Positions 60,816 to 64,000 of a DNA stretch of 64,000 nt are shown here, piece after piece (the first letter of the stretch is position 1; each line of letters opens with the position of its first letter). A program made the translations under genes and the position numbers. The notes under the pieces are model-generated. The model did not search any database. It had not been told where the DNA came from and was given only the letters and a program-made list of their open reading frames with translations. This DNA is from CAVYPR01 sp963770505. GTDB lineage: Bacteria; Actinomycetota; Acidimicrobiia; Acidimicrobiales; RAAP-2. The DNA lies in NCBI GenBank assembly GCA_963770505.1, contig CAVYPR010000001.1, forward strand, positions 620,001 through 684,000. Direction: 5' to 3'.

Positions 60816-63046
60816 ATGGTGACCCTGGCCCAGGTGTCGACCGACGGCGACGAGCGGGGCCTCGCGCCCGGCGAGCTCGACGAGCTCTTGGCCCCGGTGC
60901 TGCGCGCCTTCGCGGCACGACGCCCGGGGGAGGACCCCGCCATGATCCTGCGGGCCGCCCGGGCCGCGGCCCTCGCCCACGACAAGCAGTTCCGCCGCTC
61001 GGGCGAGCCCTACGTCACCCACCCGGTGGCCGTGGCCACCATCGTGGCCGAGCTGGGCCTGGACGCCCCGACCGTGGCCGCCGCCCTCCTCCACGACGCG
61101 GTGGAGGACACCGGGCTGACGGTGGAGGCGATCGCCGCGGACTTCGGGCCGGTCGTGGCCTCGGTGGTCGACGGGGTGACCAAGCTCGACCGCCTGCAGT
61201 TCGACTCCAAGGAGCAGCAGCAGGCGGCCACCATCCGCAAGATGTTGGTCGCCATGGCCAGCGACTGGCGGGTGCTGCTCATCAAGCTGGCCGACCGCCT
61301 CCACAACATGCGGACGCTGGCCGTCATGCCCGAGTGGAAGCAGCAGCGCACCGCCCAGGAGACCTTCGACGTCTACGCGCCGCTGGCCCACCGCCTGGGG
61401 GTCCAGCAGGTCCGCTGGCAGCTGGAGGACCTGGCCTTCGCCACCCTGCACCCCAAGCGCTACGCCGAGATCGAGCAGATGGTGGCGGCCCGGGCCCCCG
61501 AGCGCGAGGAGTACCTGGCCCGGGTGCTGGTCTCGGTGCGCGAGCGGCTGACCGCCGCGGGCATCGAGGCCGAGGTGACCGGCCGGCCCAAGCACCTGTG
61601 GAGCATCTACGAGAAGATGGTGGTCCGGGGCAAGGAGTTCGACGACATCCACGACCTGGTGGGCATCCGGGTCGTGGTCAACGCCGAGAAGGACTGCTGG
61701 GCGGCCCTGGGCGCCGTCCACGCCATCTGGCCGCCGGTCCAGGGACGGTTCAAGGACTACATCAACACCCCGAAGTTCAACCTCTACCAGTCGCTGCACA
61801 CCACGGTCATCGGGCTCGACGGCAAGCCCATCGAGGTCCAGGTGCGCACCCACGAGATGCACCGCCGGGCCGAGTACGGCATCGCCGCCCACTGGGGGTA
61901 CAAGGAGAAGGAGGACATCTCCTTGGACCTGGCCTGGATGCAGCGGATCGCCGACGTCGACCAGGAGACCGCCGACCCGGTGGAGTTCCTCGAGGCGCTC
62001 AAGCTCGACCTGCAGCAGGACGAGGTCTACGTCTTCACCCCCAAGGGCCGGGTGATCGCCCTGCCGGCGCGCTCGACCCCGGTCGACTTCGCCTACGCCA
62101 TCCACACCGAGGTCGGGCACCGCTGCATCGGGGCCCGGGTGAACGGGCGGCTGGTGCCGCTGGACACCGGCCTGTCCTCGGCCGACACCGTCGAGATCTT
62201 CACCTCCAAGGCGGCCACGGCGGGACCCTCGCGGGACTGGCTGGGGATCGTGGCCTCCTCGCGGGCCCGCAACAAGATCCGCCAGTGGTTCAGCCGCGAG
62301 CGCCGGGAGGACGCCATCGAGAACGGGCGCGAGGACCTGGCCAAGGCACTGCGGCGCGAGGGCATGCCGCTGCAGAAGGTGATGGCCTCGAGCTCGTTGC
62401 TCGAGGTGGCGCGTTCGATGAACCTGGCCGACAACGACGCGCTCTACGCGGCCATCGGCGAGGGCCAGACCTCGGCCCAGTCGATCGTCCAGCGGCTGGC
62501 CCGCCAGCTGCGGGGCGGGGAGGCCGAGCAGCTGCCCACCACCGCGGCCCGCGGCGTCCGCCGCCCGCGCTCGGGGCGGGGCTGGCCGCCGGGGTCTACG
62601 TCGAGGGGCTCGACGACGTCATGGTCCACCTGGCCCGGTGCTGCACCCCGGTGCCCGGCGACCAGATCGTGGGGTTCGTCACCCAGGGCCGGGGGGTCTC
62701 GGTCCACCGGGCCGACTGCTCCAACGCCGCCGCCCTCTCCCGCCGCTCCCAGGAGCGGCTGATCGAGGTGGAGTGGGACCGGGGCAGCGAGGGGATCTTC
62801 CTGGCCACCTTGGAGGTGCTGGCCTTCGACCGCTCGCGCCTGCTGGCCGACGTGAGCCGGGCGGTCTCCGAGCACCACCTGAACATCGTGGCGGCCCGCA
62901 CCGCCACCGCCCCGGACCAGGTGAGCCGGATGACCTTCGACGTGGAGCTGGCCGACCCCACTCACCTCCAGTCGCTGATCGCCTCCCTCAAGCACCTCGA
63001 CGGCGTCTTCGACGCCTACCGCCAGCTTCCCGGCAAGAAGGCGTAG
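60816..63046 (+). CDS. relA: Bifunctional (p)ppGpp synthetase/hydrolase Rel (single-base frameshift)
   Basis: Hydrolase domain with HDAVEDTGL (HDxxED) and FDSKEQQQAAT, synthetase domain with RFKDYINTPKFNLYQSLHTT and EVQVRTHEMH, TGS (VYVFTPKGRVIALP), a zinc-finger-like ARCCTPVPGD and a C-terminal ACT domain. The RxKD form in the synthetase (RFKD) is that of bifunctional enzymes. In GGGG at 62573-62576 the frame is lost: the first frame runs on to a false stop at 62762, while restoring one G continues into GLAAGVYVEGLDDVMVHLARCC and ends at 63046, giving about 743 residues, normal for Rel. Error or real mutation cannot be told apart. Rel makes and degrades the stringent-response alarmone. Confidence 0.92.
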
Positions 63047-63054
63047 GTCCCCCG

Positions 63055-64000
63055 GTGGCCGACGAGCGACGGGCGGCGCGCGCCCCGACGGGCACCCACG
63101 ACGTGCTCTGGCCCGAGTCCTGGCGGTGGGAGGTGTTCGTGGCCGCCTTCGCCCAGGAGGCCGAGCGGGCCGGCTTCGGCCTCCTGCAGAGCCCCCTCTT
63201 CGAGTACGCCGAGGTGTTCCGCCGCGGCATCGGCGAGGGCAGCGAGGTCGTGGGCAAGGAGATGTACGAGTTCGAAGACCGAGACGGCCAGATGCTGGCG
63301 CTGCGCCCCGAGGGCACGGCCTCGGTGGTGCGGGCCTACGTGGAGCACCACCCGGTGCCGCCCTTCAAGGCCTGGTACGTGACGCCCGCCTTCCGCCACG
63401 AGCGCCCCCAGGCCGGCCGCTACCGCCAACACCACCAGGTGGGCGTCGAAGCCATCGGCGCCGCCGACCCCGACCTCGACGTCGAGGTGGTGGCGCTGGC
63501 CCACGACTTCTACCGCCGGCTCGGGCTCTCGGACTTCACCTTGAAGCTCAACTCCATGGGCGACGGCGCCTGCCGGCCGGCCTACGTCGAGCTGCTCCGC
63601 TCGGTGCTCGCCGAGCGCCGCGACCAGCTGTGCGACGAGCACGGCCAACGGCTCGAGGCCAACCCGCTGCGGGTCCTCGACTGCAAACGCGAGGCCTGCC
63701 GGGCCGCCACCGCCGACGTGCCGCGTCTCGTCGACCGGCTGTGCGACCCCTGCGCCGCCCACTTCGAGCGGGTGCGGCGGGGGCTCGAGGCGCTCGCGGT
63801 GCCCTACGTCCTCGACCACCGGCTGGTGCGGGGGTTCGACTACTACACCCGGACCACCTTCGAGTTCGCCTCGGGGGCCATCGAGGCGGCCCAGAACGCC
63901 ATCGGCGGCGGCGGCCGCTACGACGGCCTGGTCGAGATGCTGGGCGGCCCGCCCACCCCGGGCATCGGCTTCGGCATCGGGATCGAACGGGTGCTCATCG
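63055..64000 (+). CDS. hisS: Histidine--tRNA ligase (3' end outside window)
   Basis: GTG 63055, nine bases after the restored rel stop; 315 codons are visible and the frame is open at the window edge. APTGTHDVLWPES, LRPEGTASVVRAY, motif 2 HERPQAGRYRQHHQ, the His-specific VRGFDYYTRTTFEF, GGGRYDGLVEMLGG and motif 3 GIGFGIGIERVL identify HisRS. A Cys-rich insertion (LCDEHGQRLEANPL ... CKREAC ... LCDPCAAHF) resembles that of other bacterial HisRS and may bind zinc. Downstream of rel is its usual actinobacterial position. Confidence 0.95.
   Translation, partial: MADERRAARAPTGTHDVLWPESWRWEVFVAAFAQEAERAGFGLLQSPLFEYAEVFRRGIGEGSEVVGKEMYEFEDRDGQMLALRPEGTASVVRAYVEHHPVPPFKAWYVTPAFRHERPQAGRYRQHHQVGVEAIGAADPDLDVEVVALAHDFYRRLGLSDFTLKLNSMGDGACRPAYVELLRSVLAERRDQLCDEHGQRLEANPLRVLDCKREACRAATADVPRLVDRLCDPCAAHFERVRRGLEALAVPYVLDHRLVRGFDYYTRTTFEFASGAIEAAQNAIGGGGRYDGLVEMLGGPPTPGIGFGIGIERVLI

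Overview
The window is about 64 kb of very GC-rich DNA with tightly packed genes, many GTG starts and short overlaps. The gene content points to an actinobacterium: a mycothiol ligase-type enzyme, an InhA-like enoyl reductase, an F420-linked reductase, a phosphatidylinositol-mannoside-like lipid cluster, and the order ruvC-ruvA-ruvB ... yajC-secD-secF-rel-hisS. A deep-branching lineage such as Acidimicrobiia fits, but this is inference; no rRNA or marker phylogeny is available here.

Layout. 1-2.4 kb: 3' part of a nucleotidyltransferase/phosphohexomutase fusion. 2.5-8.5 kb: a secreted solute-binding protein and several oxidoreductases and acyl-CoA enzymes. 8.5-12.1 kb: a two-subunit B12-dependent acyl-CoA mutase, whose active-site residues indicate isobutyryl-CoA mutase, followed by the B12-biosynthesis methyltransferase CobL. 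12.2-14.1 kb: an ABC exporter. 14.1-15.1 kb: a long intergenic region with a good promoter and a structured leader of about 300 nt. 15.1-26.4 kb: one 3,751-residue secreted protein with IPT/TIG and MBG domains, Gly-rich stretches, a decapeptide repeat and an embedded C25-like cysteine peptidase. 26.6-30.6 kb: a 1,314-residue cyclase/ATPase/TPR regulator. 30.6-32.6 kb: two universal stress proteins around a membrane protein. 32.6-33.2 kb: a 643-bp internally deleted insertion sequence with intact terminal inverted repeats and a 6-bp target duplication.

33.3-46 kb: a ketosteroid isomerase-like protein, FabI, an F420-dependent reductase, MshC, a lipid-binding-fold protein, ThrRS, a HIT protein, an EF-G2-like GTPase, then a CDP-alcohol phosphatidyltransferase, acyltransferase, glycosyltransferase and M48 protease operon that probably builds mannosylated phosphoinositides. 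46-47.7 kb: PdxS/PdxT (vitamin B6). 47.7-49.2 kb: a poorly resolved minus-strand group of low-complexity exported proteins. 49.5-54.2 kb: YebC, a membrane glycosyltransferase and RuvCAB. 54.2-56.9 kb: a sensor kinase and response regulator. 57.2-64 kb: YajC-SecD-SecF, bifunctional Rel and the start of HisRS.

Points that matter most: the giant C25-peptidase adhesin and its leader; marked use of the ACA Thr codon in exported protein segments (giant protein, SecD and SecF outer domains); two single-G frameshifts in otherwise intact core genes (pimA-like and rel); TANNNT boxes 6-7 nt before several start codons, suggesting leaderless transcripts; and GC-rich hairpins without U tracts at convergent gene ends. 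No tRNA, rRNA or CRISPR array was seen.
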